A DNA stretch of 64,000 nt from a virus. Location of the stretch: IMG/VR virus record IMGVR_UViG_3300025151_000020, positions 29,311 through 93,310 of that record. One strand, given 5' to 3'. Both the position numbers and the translations under genes were made by a program. Each line of letters opens with the position of its first letter. The first letter of the stretch is position 1. A model generated the notes under the pieces. The model was not told the DNA's origin. It was given only the letters and a program-made list of their open reading frames with translations, and made no database searches. Shown one piece after another: positions 38,601 to 46,478 of this stretch.

Positions 38601-38990
38601 AAATAAGTGATCAACATAATGAGGATCACCATGAGCTGCATTGTGAAGCAATGGGCAACAGTTTGAGTTCATGCCGAATGGATGATGTTCTCCAAAGTCG
38701 TTATCTTCATTTGCCATAGGCCAATCTTTCAAAGCAGATGTGGAAATCTTAGTGTGACCTGCTAGATATGATTGATAGTCATCTGGTATGACCATCTTGG
38801 AAGGAGGTAAAGCAGATCCTAAATCACGCATTGAATAAATGGGCGGGCTTGCATTCATGGCCATAACTGCCATATCTTCCTTTGCAAGTACATTACCATC
38901 TAATGATTCAATGTACTCATCTATTGGAGGCTCTAGCCCCATGATTGAAGATAAGACCACATCAGTTCTCAATTTGACATAATCAACCAT
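35685..38990 (-). CDS. Large head-associated protein with degenerate ligase-like domain
   Basis: 1101 residues. I choose the ATG at 38990 (MVDYVKLRT), which follows a strong GAGGTGG site, over an upstream TTG. The first 600 residues are His/Asn/Trp-rich without a known family. Residues about 670-820 resemble the nucleotidyltransferase core of ATP-dependent ligases: DWIVQKKPKGKRV recalls motif I (K-x-x-G-x-R) and GDVVFDGYIKGKVLTVVDLLL recalls motif III, but with Tyr where the usual DGE has Glu. A further charged helical part (residues 900-1000) and an acidic tail follow. Activity is doubtful and it may be a structural relic. Position between the small head genes and the protease suggests a virion or maturation protein. 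Confidence 0.65.
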   Translation of the reverse strand: MVDYVKLRTDVVLSSIMGLEPPIDEYIESLDGNVLAKEDMAVMAMNASPPIYSMRDLGSALPPSKMVIPDDYQSYLAGHTKISTSALKDWPMANEDNDFGEHHPFGMNSNCCPLLHNAAHGDPHYVDHLFDYVKNYAQTHKDGERAMRLSKEDAMLYGDPKTSMLDLYNKDLNRDYGADEDWESKKREYLANQFGLLPFLFGLEWHSEGEAERFYNILQELSTTPAYDSPEAKTLLNKFQEKTGVRWDRYLRNWRDRFTPLSAWWQRPSDRSGPTVSAPMDMPNAQLISPYLNDEPGHNYHWWKPYQFHGGVGRSSNSLKSIMNQTYPNVFNNGWLSDFLLDGVQIDGPHMLAGSHFPKANNDAPHLASALSSLSTGDMDYERRRSNWTHASMHNHLHPSEINEATARMVIPTEALLMSRFGDDLMKVTELGNPKVGRLREQHPNSNRTYYDLHNRHANHSDDAMKTAMSMLAGQAIQQFGPEIFTPVNGDVNANTIARGNIGQLASAANHLLMRGENVIQNEYMIPDATSGRITSKIGGFGPVSPKSESVIAPLFNSGNTDAWGHEMPATLTYKWDDANNSIVFDNKETPFNILQRTPHAGLVSAIDPSFANKQILPKNREINALSSNRQGFRHMTSYLHKSEDYEPTGVFESMIEPAHVIRDLDHMDTLKGFSGDWIVQKKPKGKRVLVKKKGKSVEPLSLPGEVKKSLKDTVPGDVVFDGYIKGKVLTVVDLLLHKDVDMSQEPLSDRVDALRTLYTTTDHVEFPAPNSCVNADMDGLAKAIANLDRTDLLIRDSKSTFIKGKEVHPKWILYPQDTISKNIPLPPLPEMSTRNSNIVLEYPGIYNPVIVKLDSDEKGVYVAGYEGLPHLVKQAETQFEIWSPVAAQYIGLPDQAIPSYRKRPIFRKSLDKAPEVNTTEERNDEDSITSIMRRARKVIMNKEVSMNSKELIASVDGMTEKLLDKYAEEYGIERTDDGKWTLNEAIDDDIAEKFAFPRMNQASSDGGAWSGMQADITAPTGPTEITDEENTTFGNPKRKNIEPDPSGGFRPMSMIFDTENGEATLDIQDGRAVVRFPKKDKNHEEEENDVLPALRHDDAL

Positions 38991-39000
38991 ACTTCCCACC

Positions 39001-39654
39001 TCATAGGCGGGAATAGATATTTTCAATTAGCCCCGCAATTTCACTAACTACGCCTTGTTGCCCAACGGTTGCTTCTTTCTTTATCGTGGCTAATGCTTCC
39101 TCAACCTTGTCACGATACATAGAACCGCCTGTTCCTCCATCGTTTAGTTTCAGATGTAGCCCTGATCCATCAAGGCCATATCCTGTCTTTGCGAAAGCGG
39201 GCATCTTGTATTTCTCACTCACAATAGATTTCTTTGGCCCGTCTTCCATGTATGGTATAACCTGGTTGTAGTTTGGTCCATGAGCAGGTATTTCTGTACT
39301 TCCTGATATTTCCACATATCGAGGTTTGACATTCTCAACATTAGGTTCTTGGACATACTTCTTGAGTTCCTTCTTGCCTTTCTTCTGCCTAAGAGCATCT
39401 TTCATAGGTTCTTCCTTGTTACCATCGCCATCAAAGTCTAGGTAATCCGGCTTGGATGCTTTCTTCATTCGATCTTTACGCCCAGGACCCGTAGGATTAG
39501 GGTCTTTGTAACATTCATCGCAAACACCTTTTTCTGAGGATTTACAACCCATGCACTCAGTATTTTTCTCAATACCAAGTTGCTTCTCAATATCTCTTAC
39601 GATACTCAGTAGTTTGCCTTCTGGTGTGTCTTCCATAGGATCAACGAATCTCAT
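39001..39654 (-). CDS. Head-region protein with zinc and calcium-like motifs
   Basis: 217 residues from the ATG at 39654, which overlaps the upstream stop (ATGA). Near residues 34-47 it has CMGCKSSEKGVCDEC, a possible zinc knuckle. Near residues 70-85 it has DYLDFDGDGNKEEPMKDA, an EF-hand-like acidic loop often seen in marine phage head proteins. Helical ends frame a Gly/Pro-rich middle (GYGLDGSGLHLKL). The role is unknown. A metal-stabilised structural or assembly protein is plausible. Confidence 0.55.
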   Translation of the reverse strand: MRFVDPMEDTPEGKLLSIVRDIEKQLGIEKNTECMGCKSSEKGVCDECYKDPNPTGPGRKDRMKKASKPDYLDFDGDGNKEEPMKDALRQKKGKKELKKYVQEPNVENVKPRYVEISGSTEIPAHGPNYNQVIPYMEDGPKKSIVSEKYKMPAFAKTGYGLDGSGLHLKLNDGGTGGSMYRDKVEEALATIKKEATVGQQGVVSEIAGLIENIYSRL

Positions 39655-39980
39655 CTTCTCATCTCCCTCTCTGCATCTTGCCATTCACGAAGTTCCTCAT
39701 GCCTGGATTGACTCTTTGCAATTAGACTACCACTACCTGTGAATGGTCCGCTAAATGATTGCTCATCTCCTCCGTTTCTATTCAATGGGTCAAAGGTTTC
39801 TTCTGCATGAGGTGTAACATACCTCTGCCAACCGTGAGCCTTCATCATCTCGGTTGGGTCTTCAACTGCATTTCTCAATTCTGCATTTTCCATCTTTACG
39901 ATTTCCAACTCTTCTTTGAGAGCCTTTGCTTCTTCAATAGCTGCCTTTGCTATATCCATAGCATCTTCTTTCTCTGCCAT
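39651..39980 (-). CDS. Coiled-coil head-region protein, unknown
   Basis: 109 residues. The N-terminal 45 are a strong coiled coil (AKAAIEEAKALKEELEIVKMENAELRNAV), followed by a less ordered part with HGWQRYVTPHAEETFDPLN. It has an ATG with one-base overlap to the gene upstream (TAATG). Such small coiled-coil proteins often serve as scaffold partners or head assembly factors. No family is recognised. Confidence 0.55.
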   Translation of the reverse strand: MAEKEDAMDIAKAAIEEAKALKEELEIVKMENAELRNAVEDPTEMMKAHGWQRYVTPHAEETFDPLNRNGGDEQSFSGPFTGSGSLIAKSQSRHEELREWQDAEREMRR

Positions 39981-40477
39981 TACATTCCCCCTCCTGTCAT
40001 GGCGGCCAAGTTTCCATTGGTTTGGTCGTTAGCCATCTGCGTTGGGTCATGAACGCTGAGAGCCTTATGCTTCTCTCTCAACGCTCTAATTATTGTTTTG
40101 AGTTCTCCCACCTTTGCCCTAACTTGCAGAAAGTCGCTATCCAACTCGTTTGAGTAATTCATGTCTATATTAGCACCAGCGTATGTACTTGCGATTCTTT
40201 CACCCTGGCCAATCATATCAAGAAGTGAATTGCATCCTTGCTCATCCATCTGAGTCCATATCTCTCCAAGAGCAGAAACATTTCCTGCTCCCATCATATG
40301 TTGAGGAGCACCATTAGGACCAGGTACATTTTGAACACCTGCTTCCATCATGCCCATTGGATCTGCTTCTTGTTTTGCAAATGACTTGTAAAGCATATTG
40401 CTTTGCCTTTTTGTGGCTTGGCGTAATCGCAATGCAGAAAGTCGGTCTTGTATTGAACCGTCTGATTTCCATGCCAT
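39980..40477 (-). CDS. Head-region helical protein, unknown
   Basis: 165 residues from the ATG at 40477 (MAWKSDGSIQDRLS), which has GAGGGAAATTGT upstream. The longer frame from an upstream start overlaps the previous gene and is less likely. A helical N-terminus (RLSALRLRQATKRQSNML) is followed by a Met/Gly/Pro-rich stretch (PMGMMEAG, APQHMMGAG) and a second helical part (VRAKVGELKTIIRALREKHKAL). It shares the phrase VHDPTQMA with RHDPTQVG in the neighbouring gene at 40488, hinting at related or interacting proteins. Confidence 0.55.
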   Translation of the reverse strand: MAWKSDGSIQDRLSALRLRQATKRQSNMLYKSFAKQEADPMGMMEAGVQNVPGPNGAPQHMMGAGNVSALGEIWTQMDEQGCNSLLDMIGQGERIASTYAGANIDMNYSNELDSDFLQVRAKVGELKTIIRALREKHKALSVHDPTQMANDQTNGNLAAMTGGGM

Positions 40478-40487
40478 ACAATTTCCC

Positions 40488-40841
40488 TCAATATACCTCG
40501 TGTGGCCTGAACACTTTGTCGGTTCTGCCCGCACGGACTACACCGAGAGCAATAGCACCGTCATTCGGACTTAGGTCGCCTTCGGTGTTGTCGAACTTTC
40601 TGATAACCCCTACTTGAGTTGGATCATGTCTTACATTATTGGAAAGAGCCTTTACAAGACTGTCATGAAGGCTCAAATCCTCTTTCAAACTACTAAGAGC
40701 ATTTGTTGCATTATTGAGGTGTTTTTCAATATCTTCCCTGTTATTGTGATCAATTGCCTTTAGCATTGCTTCCATTGAAGCCAATGCTCTGCGAGCCATT
40801 GGGTCCATCTTTTTCAGTCCAAATAATTCGCCTTCGCTCAT
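40488..40841 (-). CDS. Small helical head-region protein, unknown
   Basis: 117 residues from the ATG at 40841 (MSEGELFGLKKM), preceded by GGTGAGCGAG as ribosome site. Residues 10-70 form helices with regular Leu/Ala spacing (ARRALASMEAMLKAI, IEKHLNNATNALSSLKEDL). The C-terminus carries RHDPTQVG and a beta-like segment (GAIALGVVRAGRTDKVFRPHE). Its neighbours are head genes. The function is unknown. Confidence 0.55.
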   Translation of the reverse strand: MSEGELFGLKKMDPMARRALASMEAMLKAIDHNNREDIEKHLNNATNALSSLKEDLSLHDSLVKALSNNVRHDPTQVGVIRKFDNTEGDLSPNDGAIALGVVRAGRTDKVFRPHEVY

Positions 40842-40886
40842 CTCGCTCACCAACTTCTAATCTTACCATCGTTAATGATTGTTATC

Positions 40887-41351
40887 CTATCGTTGCCCCT
40901 TCGCACCTGCGTTTCTAAGTTTCGCATTTACATTGGATTCTGCCTGTGTTTCTTTGAAATCTGTTGAGTTTCCTCGTGTTGAAGATGATGCATGAGCTCC
41001 ATCAACTCTTTTAATATTCACAGGAGATTTGCCGCCTGATCTCTTTGTGCTAATCTTTCTTTGACTTCTACCTAAAGTTTTCAATGAAGGCAATTCTGTA
41101 TTTCTTGTCATAGCCTCTGATTCCTTGATTGGCATTTGACCGTAATCCTTGCCATCTTCTTTGACCATATGCCAAACCATGTCAAATGATTTCTTCAAAT
41201 CATCTGGGTGTTTGCCTTCCTTTTTGAGATCCTTGTAACATTGACACATAGGCTCTTTAGCGGAGCATTTCATAATTCCTTTTTTCATACAAGCACAAGG
41301 ATTGCTCTCTGTTGCTCCACAACAACAACTTTTTCTTTTCAACTCAGCCAT
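40887..41351 (-). CDS. Cys-rich basic protein carrying the F-D-x-x-W packaging-like tag
   Basis: 154 residues from the ATG at 41351, which overlaps the upstream stop (TGATG). The N-terminus has a dense Cys set (KSCCCGATESNPCACMKKG, then KCSAKEPMCQCYK), probably a zinc cluster. At residues 56-64 lies SFDMVWHMVKEDG, one of nine copies of the recurrent tag described in the findings (bases 41160-41186). The C-terminal 80 residues are Lys/Arg/Ser-rich and probably disordered. It looks like a small DNA-binding or condensing protein that could be packed in the capsid. Confidence 0.6.
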   Translation of the reverse strand: MAELKRKSCCCGATESNPCACMKKGIMKCSAKEPMCQCYKDLKKEGKHPDDLKKSFDMVWHMVKEDGKDYGQMPIKESEAMTRNTELPSLKTLGRSQRKISTKRSGGKSPVNIKRVDGAHASSSTRGNSTDFKETQAESNVNAKLRNAGAKGQR

Positions 41352-41977
41352 CAGCAATTCCACCTTTTCAGAGCTGCACCCTTTGGAGTTAGTTTGCCAC
41401 CTTTACTTGTTGGTCCTTTCACTCCACCCATACGAGCACAGAAGGACTTGCGTCTTTTCGCTTTCTTACTTCCAGGTTTCAATTTAGATGGTTTTGTGGT
41501 AACAGGAGGTTTGAGGTTTGCACCTTCCTCACGCTTGAACTTGGCACGACCCTTTGCATTCAAACCGCCTTTACGACTATGTTTGTTTGGATTATAACCA
41601 TGAAACGGCTTGTCTTTCTTCTTGCCTTTGATTAGCATGGCCTTTACAAGAACATTGCAAGTAGGACAATCACATGATTTTACCATTGTTGGCTTTCCTC
41701 CTACTCCTTGTGGTTTGCTTCTCTTTCTCTTTGTAGCGGCCTTCTTTTCCTTAGCACTCATTGATCCTGCCGTTTTTGGTGTTTTCTCGCTGACCTTCTT
41801 TGAAGGGCGGCATTTCGGATAGCCTCTTTTCGATTTGTCAGCATCATCCCTACCGCATGGCGGGTGTTTGCCATCCTTGTCTTTGCGTGAAACATCAACC
41901 CATTTTTCTTTGAACCAATCTCTGAGGTCTTTTTCCTCTTTGAGGAGTTTAGAGAAAGGAAGTGCCTCGGCATTCAT
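41351..41977 (-). CDS. Basic DUF5872/DUF6321-like protein
   Basis: 208 residues from the ATG at 41977 (MNAEALPFSKLL), overlapping the upstream stop. Near the start, LRDWFKEKWVDVSRKDKDG, then CGRDDADKSKRGYPKC and SMSAKEKKAATKRKR match the DUF5872-type domain of marine phages. The end (GRAKFKREEGANLKPPV, KSFCARMGGVKGP, ALKRWNC) matches the DUF6321-type pattern. CDCPTC in the middle may bind zinc. The protein is strongly basic. Neither domain has a known function, and they commonly lie near portal and capsid genes. Confidence 0.7.
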   Translation of the reverse strand: MNAEALPFSKLLKEEKDLRDWFKEKWVDVSRKDKDGKHPPCGRDDADKSKRGYPKCRPSKKVSEKTPKTAGSMSAKEKKAATKRKRSKPQGVGGKPTMVKSCDCPTCNVLVKAMLIKGKKKDKPFHGYNPNKHSRKGGLNAKGRAKFKREEGANLKPPVTTKPSKLKPGSKKAKRRKSFCARMGGVKGPTSKGGKLTPKGAALKRWNC

Positions 41978-42180
41978 TTCTTCCCCTTCTTTTTCCAACC
42001 GCCACCTGCTTTCTTGTATTCCTTAGCCGCCCATGCGTTTGCATATGCAGAAGGATACACATCAAACTTGGACTTAGCCCTAGATTTCATTTTTGACCAT
42101 AGACCAGGGTTAGTGGGTGCATTATCGCCCTTTTCTTCACCCTTTACTATTGACCAGCCTACTTCGAAAGCGTCTGCCAT
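41974..42180 (-). CDS. Small tagged basic protein
   Basis: 68 residues from the ATG at 42180, with the tag MADAFEVGWSIVKGEEKGD at the very N-terminus (bases 42142-42168). This is nearly the same opening as that of the adenine methyltransferase 20 kb away (MADAFDQAWGVAK). The rest is a compact basic module (SKFDVYPSAYANAWAAKEYK, GGGWKKKGKK) of a kind I associate with small DUF5872-neighbour proteins in marine phages. The clean tag-plus-module layout makes it a good candidate for capsid cargo. Confidence 0.65.
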   Translation of the reverse strand: MADAFEVGWSIVKGEEKGDNAPTNPGLWSKMKSRAKSKFDVYPSAYANAWAAKEYKKAGGGWKKKGKK

Positions 42181-42213
42181 GAAGGACAATGAAAGTTCAA
42201 TCGTTTATCTGAT

Positions 42214-43680
42214 TTACTGCGGAGGAGGAGGAGGTTGTTCTCCTCCCTGTTGAGCTGCAGCCGCCTGTTGCTCTGCGGCAACTTCCTGTGGATCAGGTTC
42301 TTGATAGTCAAACTCAAGGAACTTATCATCAATTTGATCTCTCAATTGTGCTTTGTATCCTGCTTGCTTCATCTGCATCATGTTACGGATAGCCATCTCA
42401 TCTCTGCGGAATCGCATGATTTCATCTTCTTCCTCGTGTGGGTTGAGTGTAATTGTCCATTCATCCACGCCAAATGCTTCTAGCAATAATGGGAATAGTT
42501 GCCTGTTGTATATTGATTGAGCATATGCCAAAGCCCTGTTTGTAACAACAATCTGCATACCTTCGTTGTTTAACCCACCACCAGATACATCATTCATGAA
42601 TACATTTGATACACCATAGTATGCAGATATGCGTTGTCTAATGTCATCTTTGATAGGTATGTATTGCAGTTCCTCCAAAGTATCCATCATACGAACATAC
42701 TCAAGACCGCCCCTGCCTGATTCAGTTTCAACGCCAATCGTTGGAACATAATTTGGATCACGCTCAAGATGTTCTTGGATATTACGAGCAGTTCTCTCAA
42801 CAGTTTCCATGTTAGATGATTTAATCACCATGACACCACGAGGCATTCTCCTCTTCTGATATGCAGAATAAACATAGTTATCCATAGCAATGAGCGTATT
42901 TACCTGCCTCCACATAGTAGCAACAGGACTACGACCATACAGTTTGGATGGCGACCATTTGCTGATGTGTATGACTTCTCCCTCAGTATATACCTGGCCA
43001 TTCCCAACACCTGCTAAGTTGATGTAATGAATAGGAACAACAGGCATACCAGACACAGGACATACTGCATCGGGGTCGCTTGTTCTGAATGAACGGTCAA
43101 TCAAACTCGTATATTGTGATCCTCCTCTTATCCCCCTCTTGTCAGACAATATCCTCATGAATATGGGGTCTGCCCTGGATACTTCTCTTATTCTGAAGAA
43201 CATAGGTTGCTTAGTAGCGGGGTCAATGAAATACTCCTTTGTCAGAACAAGATATGCATCATCAACAATATTGAGATCCATTTCTATCTCTCTAAGAACT
43301 TCAATGAAGTTTTGTGTCATCCTGTTGCCACCCTTTAGAACCGCATCGGCATACTCGATCTGCGATTTGTCGGCTTTGCGTACCTCTCCTCCGCATTCCT
43401 TGCAAGCATCAACTTCTTGGTGATACTCACTTTCACACTCTCTGCATTTGCATACAAACTTGGATTTCCATTCCCATCCCTTTCTGAATGTTTCAACGCA
43501 TAAATGATTGAGGATGGATCTTAGAACCATGCACTCATATGCCGCAGCGTATAATGCAGGTATGGTAATTCCTTGCAATAAAGGCGGTTCTTGGACACCA
43601 TCGGTAAATAGGGGCATGGATGGAATAGGAGTATTATGCCTCTCCATATCCATGCCAATAGCTGCAAACATTCTTTCCAT
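42214..43680 (-). CDS. Portal protein with inserted zinc ribbon
   Basis: 488 residues. I prefer the ATG at 43680 (MERMFAAIGMDM) with GGTTGAT upstream over a TTG six codons earlier. Typical portal elements are the helical start, VIHISKWSPSKLYGRSPV, then MWRQVNTLIAMDNYVYSAYQKRRMPRGVMVI (stem and wing), and GGGLNNEGMQIVVTNRALAYAQ near the crown. An uncommon feature is CKCRECESEYHQ with CKECGGEV at about residues 77-99, a complete zinc ribbon inside the wing region. The C-terminus is Gln/Ala/Pro-rich. The portal forms the dodecameric DNA gate that docks the terminase. Confidence 0.87.
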   Translation of the reverse strand: MERMFAAIGMDMERHNTPIPSMPLFTDGVQEPPLLQGITIPALYAAAYECMVLRSILNHLCVETFRKGWEWKSKFVCKCRECESEYHQEVDACKECGGEVRKADKSQIEYADAVLKGGNRMTQNFIEVLREIEMDLNIVDDAYLVLTKEYFIDPATKQPMFFRIREVSRADPIFMRILSDKRGIRGGSQYTSLIDRSFRTSDPDAVCPVSGMPVVPIHYINLAGVGNGQVYTEGEVIHISKWSPSKLYGRSPVATMWRQVNTLIAMDNYVYSAYQKRRMPRGVMVIKSSNMETVERTARNIQEHLERDPNYVPTIGVETESGRGGLEYVRMMDTLEELQYIPIKDDIRQRISAYYGVSNVFMNDVSGGGLNNEGMQIVVTNRALAYAQSIYNRQLFPLLLEAFGVDEWTITLNPHEEEDEIMRFRRDEMAIRNMMQMKQAGYKAQLRDQIDDKFLEFDYQEPDPQEVAAEQQAAAAQQGGEQPPPPPQ

Positions 43681-43690
43681 TTTTTTGCTA

Positions 43691-45067
43691 TCAACCAAGT
43701 GTCATCACCTCCTCTTTCATCTTGTCGAAGTCATCCACACTTATTTTGTGTTTCCTTAGCAATTTTGACCTTTCGGACATATCTAACGATTCATATGCCA
43801 TTACCATGAGTGTAGGTTTATCGCCTCTCATAGCCTTCAACATAGTCAATGCCGAGGGGAATGTATCTTTTGATTTACCGTTGAAATGAGGTTCTGCTAA
43901 CTCAAGTGCTTTCATTACAGTATCTTCGCCTTGCATAACCAATCCGATACCTCTTGCTTCCACACCAGGTAAGCCCATCTTCTGTAAGGCACTTGCATAC
44001 CAGGGTGCAGTTGGTGCTTTGAAACTAATTTCCAATCTTGGGTATAATCTTGAGTCAAACTTGAATCTGCCACCGTTTTCAATCAAACCTGCCAAGAATC
44101 TGTCTGCGTCTTTGAGAACTATATCTCCCCTTCTAATGTCGTAAAACAATCCCCTTCCTTGAGATTTGCTCAATTGACCTATTGCAATTATATCAAACAA
44201 GAAACCATGAGATTTGATTAAAGAAGATATTTCAGCAGGGCTTGCTTGTACTCCATATGTCTTCAATGTCTGAGCGTTCAATGCCCCTCTATCCAATAAG
44301 ACCTGTCTGCAATTCTTCAAAATTGCTCTTTCACGGTGCGACATTCGCTCAGACTTGTCAATGGTCATCCTCCAAATCCTTTCTGCATCCTTTCTGCCAT
44401 CTTCAGTAGGATCACTAACCCATGTCTTCACAAATCTTCTAAATGGCAAATCCAAACGATTCTTGTTGTTATTCAAAGAGTCAAAATCAAGATCCGTCAG
44501 AGGTAAAGACTCATACAAATTAGGATTGACACCCGTAAATTGAGCAAGAATTGATTGCTTTTCTAACTTAAGCAATGGTTGTATTGCATCAAGAACCTTG
44601 TTTTCTCTAGCCTTGACCAATATCTCTGTTACCTCTCTTCCTGTCATTCCAAAGTTTTCTGGAAACCAATTCTTCATTTTAGCAAGAGGCACAGGAGGAG
44701 GTGCTTCCGAGTCAAGTTCAGTTCCAGGTTGGTCTGTGGGAGGAGTGCTATTGTCATTCTTCATTCCCGTAATCTCAGTACCCTCTCCTTCTTGAGTGGA
44801 GGGTTGGTCTTTTACCGCTTGTTCTTGTTCTGCATTTTTCTTCTCTGCTTCTGCTAATTCTGTTTCGGCCTGTGCTACTTCTTTCTGTTTGGCTTGTAGT
44901 TTATTCTTGATAGCATCAACACCCATTGATGCCGCAGCTCCGATTGCCTTTTTACCCGCAGGAGATGAAGCAATTGCTCCGGCTGCACGAAAAACGGCAG
45001 GTGCAATCTTCTCAACAGAATCAGTCAAATCATTTACCCCATGTACGGGTTCGAGGTATTTACGCAT
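43691..45067 (-). CDS. Head-associated protein between terminase and portal, unknown
   Basis: 458 residues from the ATG at 45067, which overlaps the TerL stop (ATGCGTAA). An Ala-rich helix (APAVFRAAGAIASSPAGKK) and a coiled coil (QKEVAQAETELAEAEKKNAEQEQAV) are followed by a disordered Pro/Thr/Glu linker. From about residue 130 comes a large folded domain (WFPENFGMTGREVTEIL, RRFVKTWVSDPTEDGRKDAERIW, SHRERAILKNCRQVLLDRG). I recognise no family. The position between large terminase and portal suggests a packaging or early assembly function. Confidence 0.6.
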   Translation of the reverse strand: MRKYLEPVHGVNDLTDSVEKIAPAVFRAAGAIASSPAGKKAIGAAASMGVDAIKNKLQAKQKEVAQAETELAEAEKKNAEQEQAVKDQPSTQEGEGTEITGMKNDNSTPPTDQPGTELDSEAPPPVPLAKMKNWFPENFGMTGREVTEILVKARENKVLDAIQPLLKLEKQSILAQFTGVNPNLYESLPLTDLDFDSLNNNKNRLDLPFRRFVKTWVSDPTEDGRKDAERIWRMTIDKSERMSHRERAILKNCRQVLLDRGALNAQTLKTYGVQASPAEISSLIKSHGFLFDIIAIGQLSKSQGRGLFYDIRRGDIVLKDADRFLAGLIENGGRFKFDSRLYPRLEISFKAPTAPWYASALQKMGLPGVEARGIGLVMQGEDTVMKALELAEPHFNGKSKDTFPSALTMLKAMRGDKPTLMVMAYESLDMSERSKLLRKHKISVDDFDKMKEEVMTLG

Positions 45068-46478
45068 CCGCCCACCCCAACCTGTTACGCCACATCTCAC
45101 CGTCTAGGATAATTATGTTTTCCCGATATTCCTTAGTCGCTTGTACCGAAAGTGCAAGGGCAATCACCATGTCGTCATGTGATCCAAGACTTTCCATCCT
45201 ACCATTATCAAGCATGGTGAACATGGATAATTCATTCAACAAGGTATTCATATGCCTCTTTGTTGCACCTTCATCTTTGTAAGGTACGGCTAGATGTTTT
45301 CTTTCAAAGTGCAATTGCAATGTATGAATCAATGCCTCCTTTTTCATACGACTCATATTGAATGGTTTGATAGGCAGATCGCCAATCTCTTGAAGGACTT
45401 GATTGAAAGCCATAGCAAAATTGTTAGTTTCTAATTCAATTATAACGGGGTTGAACCTAGCATTCAATTCTATTATCTTGTCAATCTGTTGATTGAAATC
45501 CATGTTTTTCTCGTGATGAACATGGACTATCCTCTTGTGCCTATTCTCATCCATGCCAATTACCATCATACAAGTGTAATCCGCACTTCTGTTTGCACTT
45601 ATTGCAGGGTCCCAACCAATGTAGTAGTTCAATTCCTCAGTTGGATCAGGATAGTAAGATAATGCAAGAGAATCATCTTTTACTCCTTCAAGCATTTCTT
45701 CTGGGAATAAACTCGCTTCACTTGCTATTGGCTTACATAGGTACTCACGAGTAAATGCAATAGATGTCATTTCACCCCTTCTAGTATTCAATGCCTCAAG
45801 ATTCCACCTCTCCGGCCACAATGGTTCGCCTGTTGCTTCATTGATTGCAGGATATTCTTTCACACAATACCCGTCTAATCCTTTCAATTCAGAATATAGA
45901 TCGGTATATGAGAACGGTGTTCCGACTACACACATTTGAGCCGTGTGGTGGAGAACGGGCAAAAGAGCAGTATAGAACCATGTAGATATGGATTTCAATT
46001 GAGTATCTGCTTCACTTGACAATATGTCATCCAGAACTACTATATCTGGGTGAGCACCACGAACCGCCTTTCCTATGGACATAGCTCGTATTGATGATTT
46101 ATTTGTCATCTTGAATAATTGCTTTGCCCAACCTCTCTTTGGCTTAAGATGTGCAAGTGCAGGAGTTGTCATAATCAATTCATCCATCTTTGCCATATGG
46201 TCTATGGATTGGTGCTGACTGTGGCTAAAGAACAAAACTTCCGTACCAGGATTATATGCCATCTTCCATAGAAGATATACTCTAAAGAACACGGATTTGC
46301 CGTGATCTCTGCTTGCTATGACGCATACTTTGTTGTGTTTCTCTGCATTCTCATACCACTCTTTATGAAAATGTGCTAATTGAAATTGACATATGTCCTC
46401 AAAGAAGAAACGGAAATCTCTCCTTCCCATTTCCCAATCAACTTTGCTCGTTAATTCGAGCATTGCGTCATTAGTCAC
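45060..46478 (-). CDS. terL: Terminase large subunit
   Basis: 472 residues. The ATPase domain has the Walker A-like ASRDHGKS (residues 55-62) and Walker B DIVVLDD (145-151). The nuclease domain begins at about 285 with GWDPAISANRSADYTCMMVIG, holding the first metal-binding Asp, and ends with SLGSHDDMVIALALS, holding the last acidic pair. TerL docks on the portal, pumps DNA into the prohead and cuts it. The frame starts with a GTG overlapping the upstream stop (GTGACTAA). An ATG at 46463 is a possible alternative. Confidence 0.92.
   Translation of the reverse strand: MTNDAMLELTSKVDWEMGRRDFRFFFEDICQFQLAHFHKEWYENAEKHNKVCVIASRDHGKSVFFRVYLLWKMAYNPGTEVLFFSHSQHQSIDHMAKMDELIMTTPALAHLKPKRGWAKQLFKMTNKSSIRAMSIGKAVRGAHPDIVVLDDILSSEADTQLKSISTWFYTALLPVLHHTAQMCVVGTPFSYTDLYSELKGLDGYCVKEYPAINEATGEPLWPERWNLEALNTRRGEMTSIAFTREYLCKPIASEASLFPEEMLEGVKDDSLALSYYPDPTEELNYYIGWDPAISANRSADYTCMMVIGMDENRHKRIVHVHHEKNMDFNQQIDKIIELNARFNPVIIELETNNFAMAFNQVLQEIGDLPIKPFNMSRMKKEALIHTLQLHFERKHLAVPYKDEGATKRHMNTLLNELSMFTMLDNGRMESLGSHDDMVIALALSVQATKEYRENIIILDGEMWRNRLGWADA

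Noticed and set aside
41208-41597. 129-codon plus-strand frame, Phe/Leu-rich, looks membrane-like
   Set aside because: It is the antisense of Lys/Arg-rich sequence (the DUF5872-like gene), which gives Phe/Leu-rich false membrane proteins.
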